Assembly: GCF_000153045.1 (NCBI RefSeq)
Contig: NZ_CH724159.1
Location: forward strand, 1,537,513 to 1,601,512
Length of the DNA stretch: 64,000 nt
Source of the DNA: Synechococcus sp. WH 5701
Lineage (GTDB): Bacteria; Cyanobacteriota; Cyanobacteriia; PCC-6307; Cyanobiaceae
Direction of reading: 5' to 3'
The number at the start of each line of letters is the position of its first letter. Position 1 is the stretch's first letter. Under the pieces are notes generated by a model that ran no database searches, was not told the origin of the DNA, and worked only from the letters and a program-made list of their open reading frames with translations. Below, one piece after another: positions 53,992-64,000 of the stretch. Made by a program: the position numbers and the translations under genes.

Positions 53992-55578
53992 ATGGCCGTG
54001 ACCGGCACCCTGGCGATCGACCTGGGCAGCAGCACCACGGTGCTGGCCTTTCAACCCAGCGCGGGCGGACCGCCGGAGCTGATCGCCATTCCGCCCTTCA
54101 GCAGCGACGATCCCTGTGTGGTCCCCAGCCTGATCTGGCTCGCCAGCCCCCAGAGCGATCAGCCCCTGATCGGCCGCCAGGTGCTCGATGCGGGCCTGGC
54201 CGCTGCCGGCGGCGAAGGCCTCTGCCACGACTTCAAACGCAGGATCGGAGCCCTCGCAGGCCAACCCGACCCGGCTGCGGCGACTGCCACAGGCTCCAGC
54301 GGCGAACCGCTCACGCCAGAGCAGGCCGGCAGCCTGCTGATCACCCGGTTGTGGCAGGCCTTGCCCACGGGAGTGCTGCCCACCCGCCTGGTGCTCACCG
54401 CCCCGATCGAGGGGTATCGGGGTTACCGCCAGTGGCTGCAGCAGCTCAGCAGCCAGATTCCCGTGGAGGAGGTGGCCCTGGTGGATGAACCCACCGCGGC
54501 CGCCATCGGGGCGGGCTTGCCGGCGGGCAGCCGGGTGCTGGTGGTGGATCTGGGCGGCGGCACGATCGACCTCTCGCTCGTGGCCCTCCAGGGGGGTGAG
54601 GGACGGGCGGCACCGATTGCCCAGTTGCTGCGCTTCGGCGGCCGGGAGCTCGATGGGGGACGCCAGGCCCTGCGCTGCGCGGAGGTGATCGGCAAGGCAG
54701 GTGCCGCCCTCGGGGGCCGCGACATCGACCGCTGGATCGCCGCGAGCCTCGCCCCGGACCTGGGGGCTGACCCAGGCCTGCTGGAGATCAGCGAGCGGCT
54801 CAAGTGCGGCCTGAGCGAGGCCGAGGAGGTGACAGGCATCTGGAGCTCGGCGGGAGCTGGCAGCCGCGCCCTGCGTCTCGATCGAACTCAGCTTGATCGG
54901 CTGCTGCGCGAACGGGGGCTGCTGCAGTTGCTCGACGACCTGCTGGAACGGGTGCTGGCGGCGGCGCGGGCGAAAGGACTGGACCGCGAGCAGATCGATG
55001 CGGTGCTGCCGGTGGGGGGCACCAGCCGTCTGCCCAGCATCCGCCACTGGCTGGCTGAGCGCTGCGGCTCCATCCCCCTGCGCGACCAGCGGCCGGTGGA
55101 AGCGGTGGCCCTCGGGGCCCTTGCCCTCACGCCGGGGGTGCGGCTCAAGGACGTGCTGGCCCGGGGGGTGTCACTGCGCTGCTGGGATCAGCGCGGCGGG
55201 GAACACCGCTGGTATCCCCTCTTTCTCGCTGGCCAGAGCTGGCCCACCGACCAGCCCCTGGAAATGGTGCTCAGCTGCAGCCGCGATGGGCAGAGCAGCC
55301 TGGAACTGGTGCTCGGTGAGCCGATCGAGGAGGAACGCAGCGAGGTGGTCTTCATCGACGGCCTTCCCCAGGTGCGGCAGCGGCCCGCTGGCGAAGCCCG
55401 AACTGAGCCCTGGAGCGTTCAGCCGCCCCCTGTGATCCTCGACCCTCCCGGCAGCTGCGGGATCGACCGGCTGCGGCTCCGCTTCAGCATCAACGCCGAG
55501 GGGCAATTGCTGCTCGAAAGTGAAGATCTGCTCGTCGGCACCCTGCGAGCCCCCAGGGTGCTTGGTCCAGTGCGCTGA
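53992..55578 (+). CDS. Hsp70-family (DnaK-like) protein with shortened C-terminus
   Basis: The 528-residue protein has a complete actin-type nucleotide-binding domain: LAIDLGSSTTVLAFQPS (phosphate 1), ALVDEPTAAAIGAGL, VVDLGGGTIDLSLVAL and VLPVGGTSRLPSIRHWL. DnaK normally has about 630 residues; here only about 140 remain after the ATPase domain and the helical lid is missing. The rest is beta-rich (GDDQS-type strands such as EMVLSCSRDGQSSLELVLGE). It is probably an ATP-dependent chaperone-like protein with an altered substrate domain. An anchored helical protein is encoded downstream. Confidence 0.82.
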   Translation: MAVTGTLAIDLGSSTTVLAFQPSAGGPPELIAIPPFSSDDPCVVPSLIWLASPQSDQPLIGRQVLDAGLAAAGGEGLCHDFKRRIGALAGQPDPAAATATGSSGEPLTPEQAGSLLITRLWQALPTGVLPTRLVLTAPIEGYRGYRQWLQQLSSQIPVEEVALVDEPTAAAIGAGLPAGSRVLVVDLGGGTIDLSLVALQGGEGRAAPIAQLLRFGGRELDGGRQALRCAEVIGKAGAALGGRDIDRWIAASLAPDLGADPGLLEISERLKCGLSEAEEVTGIWSSAGAGSRALRLDRTQLDRLLRERGLLQLLDDLLERVLAAARAKGLDREQIDAVLPVGGTSRLPSIRHWLAERCGSIPLRDQRPVEAVALGALALTPGVRLKDVLARGVSLRCWDQRGGEHRWYPLFLAGQSWPTDQPLEMVLSCSRDGQSSLELVLGEPIEEERSEVVFIDGLPQVRQRPAGEARTEPWSVQPPPVILDPPGSCGIDRLRLRFSINAEGQLLLESEDLLVGTLRAPRVLGPVR

Positions 55579-55603
55579 TGGTTCAGCCGGTGCAACGGGA
55601 CAA

Positions 55604-55622
55604 TGCTGCTGGTCCAGCAGCA
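55604..55622. repeat. Perfect palindrome downstream of the Hsp70-like gene
   Basis: TGCTGCTGG and CCAGCAGCA flank a single T: nine perfect pairs. It starts 25 bases after the Hsp70-like stop. As RNA it would form a GC-rich hairpin with no T tract; as DNA it is a near-perfect operator-type dyad. Confidence 0.5.
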
Positions 55623-55666
55623 GTGGACGACGCGGCGGCTGCCCCCTCTCCGTGCTTCCGGGCCCC

Positions 55667-55685
55667 CTCTGTTCATAGAACAGAG
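55667..55685. promoter_or_regulatory. Perfect palindrome ahead of the anchored helical protein gene
   Basis: CTCTGTTC and GAACAGAG flank ATA: eight perfect pairs, 22 bases before the TTG start at 55707. It is locally AT-rich (followed by AAACAGAACTGA), unlike the surrounding sequence, and could be an operator or a hairpin at the translation start. Confidence 0.5.
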
Positions 55686-55706
55686 AAACAGAACTGACTG
55701 TCCCCC

Positions 55707-56537
55707 TTGGCCATCCGCCGCCACAGGCTTCCGCGCTTCTGGCTGGCTCTCACCCTCGGCCTGGTGGCTGCCGCGGTTGGAGGTGCCTGGTGGTGGGAAT
55801 CCCAGTTGCCGCGCCGGCTGGAGCGGGCCGCGAACGAGGGGCGCTTCGATGACTGCATCCGCTACAGCGACCAGCTGGCCTCCCTGCGCTGGTTGAGCGG
55901 GCGAGCACCGGCGGAGCAGGGCCGCTGCCGCAGGTCCAAGGCTGAACAGCTCTGGCGGCAGCAGAAGCCGGAGGAGGCCCTCAAGCTGCAACTGCTGCTG
56001 GCCAATTCAGTCGCGGGCACCGAGGCCGACCGGCAGCAGCTGCTGGCCTGGCAGCAGGACCTCAAGAACCGGGCCCTCTCCCGTTTCCAGCAGGGAGACC
56101 TGGAAGGGGCCCTCGCGCTGCTCAAGCCGATGGGAGAGCATCACCGGCCCGACGGCTCCGCCCTCGGCGACAACCTTCGTGAGTTCTGGTCGCGCAACCA
56201 GCTGCAACAGCAGCGGGCCGTGAAACTCGTGGCTGAGAAGCGCTGGTGGGAAGCCCTCGATGCTCTCAACCGGATCGACCACCCCTGGTGGACCACGGCC
56301 ACGGCGCCCCTGCGCGAGCAGGTGGATCAGGCCATCGTCGGGCTCAAGAGCAAGGAACAGGAGCACCACAGCCACGGTGATCAGCCGATCGACAGCGTCC
56401 CCATCGCCAGCCTCGATGCCGCCGTCCAACGCCAGCTGGCCACGGGCGTCGACGAGTGGACCGCCTTCACCAAGGCCTGCGCTGAACTGGGCGGACGGGT
56501 GGTGGAGTCGGGTCCGGAGACCACCTGCCGACGCTGA
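55707..56537 (+). CDS. Membrane-anchored helical (TPR-like) protein
   Basis: The 276-residue protein starts at TTG 55707 with a basic head (MAIRRHRLPRFW) and one hydrophobic span (LALTLGLVAAAVGGAWWW). The remainder is a series of helix pairs rich in Leu, Ala, Gln and Trp (RLERAANEGRFDDCIRYSDQL, KPEEALKLQLLLANS, RFQQGDLEGALALLKPM, EKRWWEALDALNRIDHPWW), which resembles TPR spacing. The C-terminus holds two cysteines (KACAEL, ETTCRR). No catalytic motif appears. Its place after the Hsp70-like gene suggests it could be a membrane partner, but this is inference. Confidence 0.65.
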   Translation: MAIRRHRLPRFWLALTLGLVAAAVGGAWWWESQLPRRLERAANEGRFDDCIRYSDQLASLRWLSGRAPAEQGRCRRSKAEQLWRQQKPEEALKLQLLLANSVAGTEADRQQLLAWQQDLKNRALSRFQQGDLEGALALLKPMGEHHRPDGSALGDNLREFWSRNQLQQQRAVKLVAEKRWWEALDALNRIDHPWWTTATAPLREQVDQAIVGLKSKEQEHHSHGDQPIDSVPIASLDAAVQRQLATGVDEWTAFTKACAELGGRVVESGPETTCRR

Positions 56538-56606
56538 AGGCCCCCAGCGCCACCCTCAGCCCTGAGGCCCATGACAGGATTGGTCCTTCCACAGGGTCCC
56601 CTGCGC

Positions 56607-56828
56607 ATGAAGCCCGGAGAACAGGTCAAGGTCAGCCAGAGCGTGGTCGTCTACACCCACCCGGAGCACCGCGGTAAGGCCTTTGATCTTCTGGGACAGC
56701 AGGGTGAAGTGCTGCAGGTCCTCGACGACTGGAAGGGCAAGCCGATCAGCCCAACCCTGCCGGTGATCGTGGCGTTCGGTCGCTTCCGTGCCCACTTCCG
56801 CCCCGATGAGCTTGAAGCCGTGGGCTGA
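56607..56828 (+). CDS. ftrV: Ferredoxin-thioredoxin reductase variable chain
   Basis: The 73-residue SH3-like protein is seen as MKPGEQVKVSQSVVVYTHPEH, RGKAFDLLGQQGEVLQVLDDW and GRFRAHFRPDELE. FtrV forms the heterodimeric disc of ferredoxin-thioredoxin reductase, which passes light-driven electrons to thioredoxins; the iron-sulfur catalytic chain is elsewhere. I start at ATG 56607, dropping 12 residues that are not conserved. PetF, its electron donor, is encoded at 44490-44789. Confidence 0.85.
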   Translation: MKPGEQVKVSQSVVVYTHPEHRGKAFDLLGQQGEVLQVLDDWKGKPISPTLPVIVAFGRFRAHFRPDELEAVG

Positions 56829-56866
56829 GAGGCCAGGCCCGGAACGCTGGTGCTGGGGAACCCAGC

Positions 56867-57430
56867 TCAATCGGCGCGGATCAGGAACACACCGTCTTCC
56901 CCGTCGGTCTGACGGAGGCAGAGCTCGATCGATTCGTGGCGGCTGGTAGGCACCAGGCGGCCACAGAAATCGGGCTGAATCGGCAGTTCCCGGTGGCCAC
57001 GGTCGACCATCACCAGCAGCCGCACCAGATCGGGACGCCCCCAGGTGTGCAGGGCATCCAGCGCCGCCCGCACCGTGCGTCCGGTGAAGATCACGTCATC
57101 TACCAGCACAAGCTGGCGCCCTTCGATGTCGGAGGGCAGGTGGGTGGCTTCCACCAGGCGGGTGCCGACCCGCTCCAGGTCATCACGGTGGAAGGTTGGA
57201 TCAAGACTGCCCTGGTCGATCGGGTGACCACAGAGCTCCTCAAGTTGCTGGGCCAGCACCCGGGCCAGGGCGACCCCACGGGTCGGGATGCCCAGCAGGA
57301 GCAACTGGCGGCTGTCGACAACTCCCTCGAGCACCTGGGAGGCAAGGCGGCGCACCGTACGGGCGAGATCGTCGGCCGAGAGGATCTCGACCCGCCGTTG
57401 ATCGGGTGACGGCGCCGTGGAAGTGTTCAC
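56867..57430 (-). CDS. pyrR: PyrR: pyrimidine regulator / uracil phosphoribosyltransferase
   Basis: The 187-residue protein has the PRPP-binding loop LVLVDDVIFTGRTVRAALDAL, a LLGIPTRGVALARVLAQQLEEL segment and the RPDLVRLLVMVDRGHRELP end. In Firmicutes PyrR attenuates the pyr operon; in cyanobacteria the regulatory target is not known and it may act only as an enzyme. I choose GTG 57430, which gives the normal family length; the open frame continues to 57589 across the gap to gpmI. Confidence 0.88.
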   Translation of the reverse strand: MNTSTAPSPDQRRVEILSADDLARTVRRLASQVLEGVVDSRQLLLLGIPTRGVALARVLAQQLEELCGHPIDQGSLDPTFHRDDLERVGTRLVEATHLPSDIEGRQLVLVDDVIFTGRTVRAALDALHTWGRPDLVRLLVMVDRGHRELPIQPDFCGRLVPTSRHESIELCLRQTDGEDGVFLIRAD

Positions 57431-57572
57431 GAGGAACGGAAGTTGGTGATTCCATCGTATGGAGGAGGGAATGTCCCCAAAAGCTGACGGCCCCAGACTG
57501 CGGCCTGGTTCAACGACCTTCAGGAGTAAGTTGATCAGGGAAGACGCTTGAACGACCATTCGGGAAGTCAGG

Positions 57573-59237
57573 GTGAGCGCAATTTCCACCTCCGGATCTC
57601 CAACCCTTTCTTCCGGCCGGGAGTCAGCTTCGGGTCTTGGTCATGATGGCCCAATCGCTCCCGTGGTCCTGGCCATTCTTGATGGCTGGGGATTTCGGGA
57701 GGAAGCCCGCCACAACGCGGTCCAGGGGGCCAGCACCCCGGTGATGGATGCCCTCTGGGAGGTGTATCCCCACACCCTGATCCAGGCGAGCGGCGGAGAT
57801 GTGGGGCTTCCTGACGGGCAGATGGGCAACTCCGAAGTGGGCCATCTCACGATCGGCTCCGGCCGGATCATCCGCCAGGAGCTGGTGCGGATCGGCAAGG
57901 CCGTGCGCGACGGCAGCCTGGCAGCCAATCCAGCTCTCAACGAGCTGGCCGACCGGCTGCTCCGCGACGGAGGCACCCTGCATCTGCTCGGGCTCGGCTC
58001 CGATGGCGGCGTGCACAGCCACATCGATCATCTCGGTGGCCTGCTGCAATGGGCCGCCTCCCGCGGCCTCAGCGACGTCTGCATCCATGTGATCACCGAC
58101 GGCCGTGACACGCCACCCCAGAGCGCCATCCCCTACCTGGAGTGCATCGAAGCCCAGGTGGAAGCGGCCGGGGTTGGGCGGATCAGCACCATCTGCGGCC
58201 GTTACTGGGCCATGGACCGGGACAACCGCTGGGAGCGCACCGAGAAGGCCTACCGCCTGCTGAGCGAGGACGGCGAGATCACCTCTCTCTCCTTCCAGGA
58301 GGCGATCCATGCGGCCTACGCCGAAGGCATCAACGACGAATTCCTCGAACCCCTGCGCCTCGCCCCGGGCTCGCTCAAGCCCGGCGACGGGTTGATCTGC
58401 TTCAACTTCAGGCCCGATCGGGTTCGCCAGCTGATCCGCTCCCTGGTGCTCGACGACTTCGATCAGTTCGAGCGCAAGCGCATCAGCCCCCTGCATGTGG
58501 TCACCTTCACCCAGTACGAGCTGGGGCTGCCCGTGGCGGTGGCGTTCCCACCCGAATCCCTTGATGGGCTGCTTGGCCAGGTGGTCTCCGCCCACGGCCT
58601 GCGCCAGCTGCGCACCGCCGAAACCGAGAAGTATCCCCACGTCACTTACTTCCTCAACGGCGGCATCGAGCAGCCCTTTCCCGGCGAGGATCGCCATCTC
58701 GTTCCATCCCCGCGCGTCGCCACCTACGACCAGGCACCAGCCATGGCGGCCGACCAACTCACCGACAACTGCATCGCCTTTCTCAACAAGGGGGTGTATT
58801 CCCTGGTGGTGATCAATTACGCCAACCCCGACATGGTGGGCCACACCGGCCGGATGGACGCCACCCAGCAGGCGATCACCACCGTGGACCACTGCGTCGG
58901 CCGCCTGGTGGAAGCCACCAACCGTCTGGGCGGCACAGTGCTGATCACCGCAGACCATGGCAATGCCGAGCTGATGGAAGGGGAGGATGGTCGCCCCTGG
59001 ACCGCTCACACCACCAACCCGGTGCCGGTGATCCTGGTGGAAGGTGAAAAGCGCAAGATCGGGGGCCACGGGGCCGCTCCCCAGCTGCGCCAGGGCGGCG
59101 GTCTGGCCGATATCGCCCCCACCCTGCTGCAGATCCTGGGACTGCCCCAGCCGTCGAGCATGACGGGCAGCTCCCTGGTGGAGCCACTGGATCTGGTGAG
59201 CCCCAAAGCCGCCTTTGCCGAAGCCCTTCAGGTCTGA
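57573..59237 (+). CDS. gpmI: 2,3-bisphosphoglycerate-independent phosphoglycerate mutase
   Basis: GpmI interconverts 3- and 2-phosphoglycerate using two Mn ions. The 554-residue enzyme has [15 protein letters not shown], the active-site Ser loop [14 protein letters not shown], the [13 protein letters not shown] segment and metal-binding [12 protein letters not shown] and ITADHGNAE. It begins at GTG 57573 after a Ser-rich head, 143 bases from the divergent pyrR start. secG follows after 21 bases. Confidence 0.95.
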   Translation: MSAISTSGSPTLSSGRESASGLGHDGPIAPVVLAILDGWGFREEARHNAVQGASTPVMDALWEVYPHTLIQASGGDVGLPDGQMGNSEVGHLTIGSGRIIRQELVRIGKAVRDGSLAANPALNELADRLLRDGGTLHLLGLGSDGGVHSHIDHLGGLLQWAASRGLSDVCIHVITDGRDTPPQSAIPYLECIEAQVEAAGVGRISTICGRYWAMDRDNRWERTEKAYRLLSEDGEITSLSFQEAIHAAYAEGINDEFLEPLRLAPGSLKPGDGLICFNFRPDRVRQLIRSLVLDDFDQFERKRISPLHVVTFTQYELGLPVAVAFPPESLDGLLGQVVSAHGLRQLRTAETEKYPHVTYFLNGGIEQPFPGEDRHLVPSPRVATYDQAPAMAADQLTDNCIAFLNKGVYSLVVINYANPDMVGHTGRMDATQQAITTVDHCVGRLVEATNRLGGTVLITADHGNAELMEGEDGRPWTAHTTNPVPVILVEGEKRKIGGHGAAPQLRQGGGLADIAPTLLQILGLPQPSSMTGSSLVEPLDLVSPKAAFAEALQV

Positions 59238-59258
59238 GCGGTTCGTTAGGTTGTCAGG

Positions 59259-59489
59259 ATGCTTACCACTGTTCTCTCCTGGATCTGGTCTGCCGTCGGC
59301 TTGCTGCTGATCGGCAGCGTGCTCCTGCACAGCCCCAAGGGGGATGGCATGGGCGGGCTGGCCAGCAGCGGCGGTTCAATGTTCAGCAGCGCCAGGAGCG
59401 CTGAAGACACCCTCAACCGCATCAGCTGGACCCTGCTGGGGCTGTTTCTCGGCCTGGCGGTCGTGCTCAGCGCCGGCTGGTTGCGCTGA
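59259..59489 (+). CDS. secG: Preprotein translocase subunit SecG
   Basis: The 76-residue protein has two spans (LSWIWSAVGLLLIGSVLLHS and ISWTLLGLFLGLAVVLSAGW) with the SecG loop GDGMGGLASSGGSMFSSARSAE between them. It aids SecYEG-dependent export. It is 21 bases after gpmI and 57 bases ahead of the msrB start I use. Confidence 0.93.
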   Translation: MLTTVLSWIWSAVGLLLIGSVLLHSPKGDGMGGLASSGGSMFSSARSAEDTLNRISWTLLGLFLGLAVVLSAGWLR

Positions 59490-59546
59490 GCTTGCCGCTT
59501 CAGGCCAGGCTTCCAGTTGGCGTCCCCTTCGTCTCCGTTCCTTCCT

Positions 59547-60035
59547 GTGGATCCGATCAAACGCCGCGGACTGCTCGCCTCCTTCGCCGTTCTGCTTGGC
59601 TCGCTCTGGGGTGGTGCCAAGGCCGAGGCGGCCTCGAAGGCCGCTGATCCCAGCTGGCAGCTGAGTGACAGTGAATGGCGCAAGCGTCTGAGCCCGGCCG
59701 CCTACGACGTGCTGCGGCGCGAAGGAACCGAACGACCGTTCACCAGCCCCCTCAACAACGAGAAGCGCAAGGGCACATTCCTGTGCGCTGGCTGCCGCCT
59801 GCCCCTGTTCAGCTCCTCGGCGAAATTCGACAGCGGCACCGGCTGGCCCAGTTTCTTTCAGCCCCTCCCCGAAGCCGTCACCACCAAAACCGACTTCAAA
59901 CTGCTGGTGCCCCGCACCGAGTACCACTGCAGCCGTTGCGGTGGTCACCAGGGCCACGTCTTCAATGACGGCCCCAGGCCCACAGGCAAGCGCTACTGCA
60001 ACAACGGCGTGGCCCTGGAGTTCAAGGCCGGCTGA
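59547..60035 (+). CDS. msrB: Peptide-methionine (R)-S-oxide reductase, exported
   Basis: MsrB repairs R-methionine sulfoxide. The 162-residue precursor starts VDPIKRRGLLASFAVLLGS, a twin-arginine-like leader (KRRGLLA) with a hydrophobic core. It then shows the zinc CxxC pairs FLCAGCRLPLFSS and HCSRCGGHQGHVFND and the catalytic KRYCNNGVALEF with Cys near the end. GTG 59547 is preferred to TTG 59517. With MsrA at 20968-21594 it provides a stereochemically complete repair pair outside the cytoplasm. Confidence 0.92.
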   Translation: MDPIKRRGLLASFAVLLGSLWGGAKAEAASKAADPSWQLSDSEWRKRLSPAAYDVLRREGTERPFTSPLNNEKRKGTFLCAGCRLPLFSSSAKFDSGTGWPSFFQPLPEAVTTKTDFKLLVPRTEYHCSRCGGHQGHVFNDGPRPTGKRYCNNGVALEFKAG

Positions 60036-60081
60036 AGCCCAGGCACCAGGCCTGATCAGCAGAAACACTCGGATCAGCATG

Positions 60082-60110
60082 AAAAAGGAGGGAGGCCATG
60101 CCCCCCTCCC
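60082..60110 (-). terminator. Rho-independent terminator of groESL
   Basis: Read leftward after the groEL stop, GGAGGG pairs with CCCTCC (60104-60109 with 60087-60092) across an inner GC-rich loop and is followed by five T residues (60082-60086). It lies between groEL and the convergent msrB. Confidence 0.7.
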
Positions 60111-60127
60111 GCTCAATGGACCCTGAT

Positions 60128-60152
60128 GGCGGAGCGTTGTGAGCGCTCCGCC
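60128..60152. repeat. Perfect inverted repeat after groEL
   Basis: GGCGGAGCG (60128-60136) and CGCTCCGCC (60144-60152) are exact complements across a seven-base loop, eight bases after the groEL stop. There is no T tract, so it may protect the mRNA 3' end or serve as a stem within the terminator region. Confidence 0.6.
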
Positions 60153-60160
60153 GGCGAGGA

Positions 60161-61813
<1,653 letters not shown>

Positions 61814-61894
61814 CTAAGGGAACGAAAATGAAGCGAAGGGCAAGCAAGCGGCCGAGTTGCGGATGGCCTGACTTCCCCGATCAGCAGCGGTGAT

Positions 61895-62206
61895 TCAGTT
61901 GACGATGGCGAGGATGTCCTTCTCCGAGAGGAGAACGAACTCGTTGCCGCCGAGCTTGATGTCGGTGCCGGCGTACTTGCTGTAGAGGACCTTGTCGCCC
62001 ACGCTCACTTCAGGAGCCTGGCGGGTCCCGTCGTCACTGCGCTTGCCGGGGCCGACCTGCACCACCTCACCCACCTGGGGCTTTTCCTGGGCGGTGTCGG
62101 GCAGGAGGATGCCGCCAGCAGTTTTTTCGTCCGAATCGGACACCTTGATGAACACGCGGTCTCCAAGGGGTTTAACCGTGGAAACGCTCAGAGAAACAGC
62201 AGCCAT
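61895..62206 (-). CDS. groES: 10 kDa co-chaperonin GroES
   Basis: GroES caps GroEL. The 103-residue protein has [23 protein letters not shown], the GroEL-binding mobile loop, and [32 protein letters not shown] in the beta core. I start at ATG 62206 ([10 protein letters not shown]); the upstream open frame to 62266 covers the operator region and is not family-like. A CIRCE-like element is 54-80 bases upstream of the start. Confidence 0.97.
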   Translation of the reverse strand: MAAVSLSVSTVKPLGDRVFIKVSDSDEKTAGGILLPDTAQEKPQVGEVVQVGPGKRSDDGTRQAPEVSVGDKVLYSKYAGTDIKLGGNEFVLLSEKDILAIVN

Positions 62207-62259
62207 GGATCCATGCAAAAGCGACAAAGTGACGCCTGCGGCGCCACGACAACGGGGAG

Positions 62260-62286
62260 TTGGCACTCGGGCCCGTCGACTGCCAA
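62260..62286. promoter_or_regulatory. CIRCE-like operator (HrcA site) of groESL
   Basis: TTGGCACTC, nine bases, then GACTGCCAA: the CIRCE form TTAGCACTC-N9-GAGTGCTAA with compensating A-to-G/T-to-C changes in both arms and one non-compensated base (C where G would pair). Spacer length is exact. It lies upstream of groES, where HrcA repression of groESL is expected. Confidence 0.75.
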
Positions 62287-62460
62287 CCTAGGCGGAGCCC
62301 TTACGGGGCGACAATCCGATCCATGTGCGGGTCACCGAACAGCCGCCACCGGTTGCCAGCAGCCCTGCGGCGGCGCGGTCCACGGGTAGAGCGGCTGACT
62401 GGAGTGGTAAGGTTGCGCCGCTTAAGGCGGGGGGCACCCGCTGCGCGAACCTTTTCTTGA

Positions 62461-63942
<1,482 letters not shown>

Positions 63943-63980
63943 GTTTCACCATCCCATCCGCTTCCTGAGCACTCGCCCCC

Positions 63981-64000
63981 ATGACTCTCAACCTGCGTGT
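63981..64000 (+). CDS. atpC: ATP synthase subunit epsilon (start only)
   Basis: ATG 63981 opens a frame reading MTLNLRV, which matches the start of cyanobacterial epsilon subunits, and the window ends six codons later. Position after atpD (38 bases) supports the call. Epsilon inhibits ATP hydrolysis in the dark. Confidence 0.75.

Noticed and set aside
55667-55685. LexA/SOS box
   Set aside because: The half-sites read GTTC-ATA-GAAC, the reverse order of the Gram-positive GAAC-N4-GTTC box, and it does not fit the cyanobacterial LexA pattern.

Overview
The window is a gene-dense, high-GC stretch of a cyanobacterial chromosome. The markers are photosystem II cytochrome c-550 (psbV), plant-type ferredoxin (petF), a ferredoxin-thioredoxin reductase variable chain, the sensor kinase NblS, a PSII S4-domain protein, and a full kaiABC clock beside rplU-rpmA. 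Gene content, very short spacers and GC mostly in the mid to high 60s point to a high-GC Synechococcus/Cyanobium-type picocyanobacterium; because kaiA is present it is not Prochlorococcus. The genus assignment is inference. I see no insertion sequence, prophage, CRISPR array, integrase or rRNA, and only one tRNA. Nearly all of the window reads as core genome.

Layout. 1-2150: lnt (partial), a phasin-like gene, an exported FKBP and iron SOD. 2202-8009 (minus): queA, pyruvate dehydrogenase E2, a YlqD protein, an acyl-activating enzyme and lipB. 8063-12851 (plus): hpf/lrtA, deoC, recO, an MFS transporter and a glycosyltransferase. 12866-17337 (minus): an acyltransferase, an exported Mn-type SOD, pyrF, tyrS and a DUF1825 gene. 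17469-20624 (plus): a helix-hairpin-helix/GIY-YIG gene pair, pepA and a small membrane protein. 20631-29289 (minus): a small conserved gene, then an envelope cluster running from a secreted helical protein through purC, bamA, lpxC, fabZ, lpxA and lpxB to msrA. 29372-32785 (plus): purD and nblS, meeting kaiCBA (32782-35625, minus) tail to tail. 35802-36532: rplU-rpmA. 36578-43309: a methyltransferase, a YhhQ-type transporter, truB, yebC, nagB, a SpoIID protein and rnz. 43427-49065: psbV, a cysteine-rich small gene, petF, prmA, serA, a membrane protein, the PSII S4 gene and tRNA-Val. 49093-53887: murD, an EVE protein between two multi-spanning membrane proteins, DUF2811, a structured gene-free gap, DUF1818 and rpoZ. 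53992-60035: a short Hsp70-like protein with a membrane-anchored neighbour, ftrV, pyrR, gpmI, secG and msrB. 60161-64000: groEL/groES behind a CIRCE-like operator, divergent from atpD-atpC (partial).

Shared themes. Many gene pairs overlap by 1-4 bases (deoC/recO, tyrS/pyrF, kaiA/kaiB, lpxA/lpxB, bamA/lpxC, the HhH/GIY-YIG pair, EVE/membrane protein), which suggests translational coupling. Several products form an oxidative-defence set outside the cytoplasm (SodA, MsrA and MsrB with N-terminal export signals). Outer-membrane assembly (BamA) and lipid A synthesis (LpxC, FabZ, LpxA, LpxB) share one transcription direction and nearly no spacers.

The best leads for something undescribed are modest: the translationally coupled HhH + GIY-YIG pair (17469-18808), the hairpin- and palindrome-rich gap at 52915-53275, and the two perfect palindromes between the Hsp70-like gene and its membrane-anchored neighbour (55604-55685). 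I found no clear-cut new defence or mobile system.
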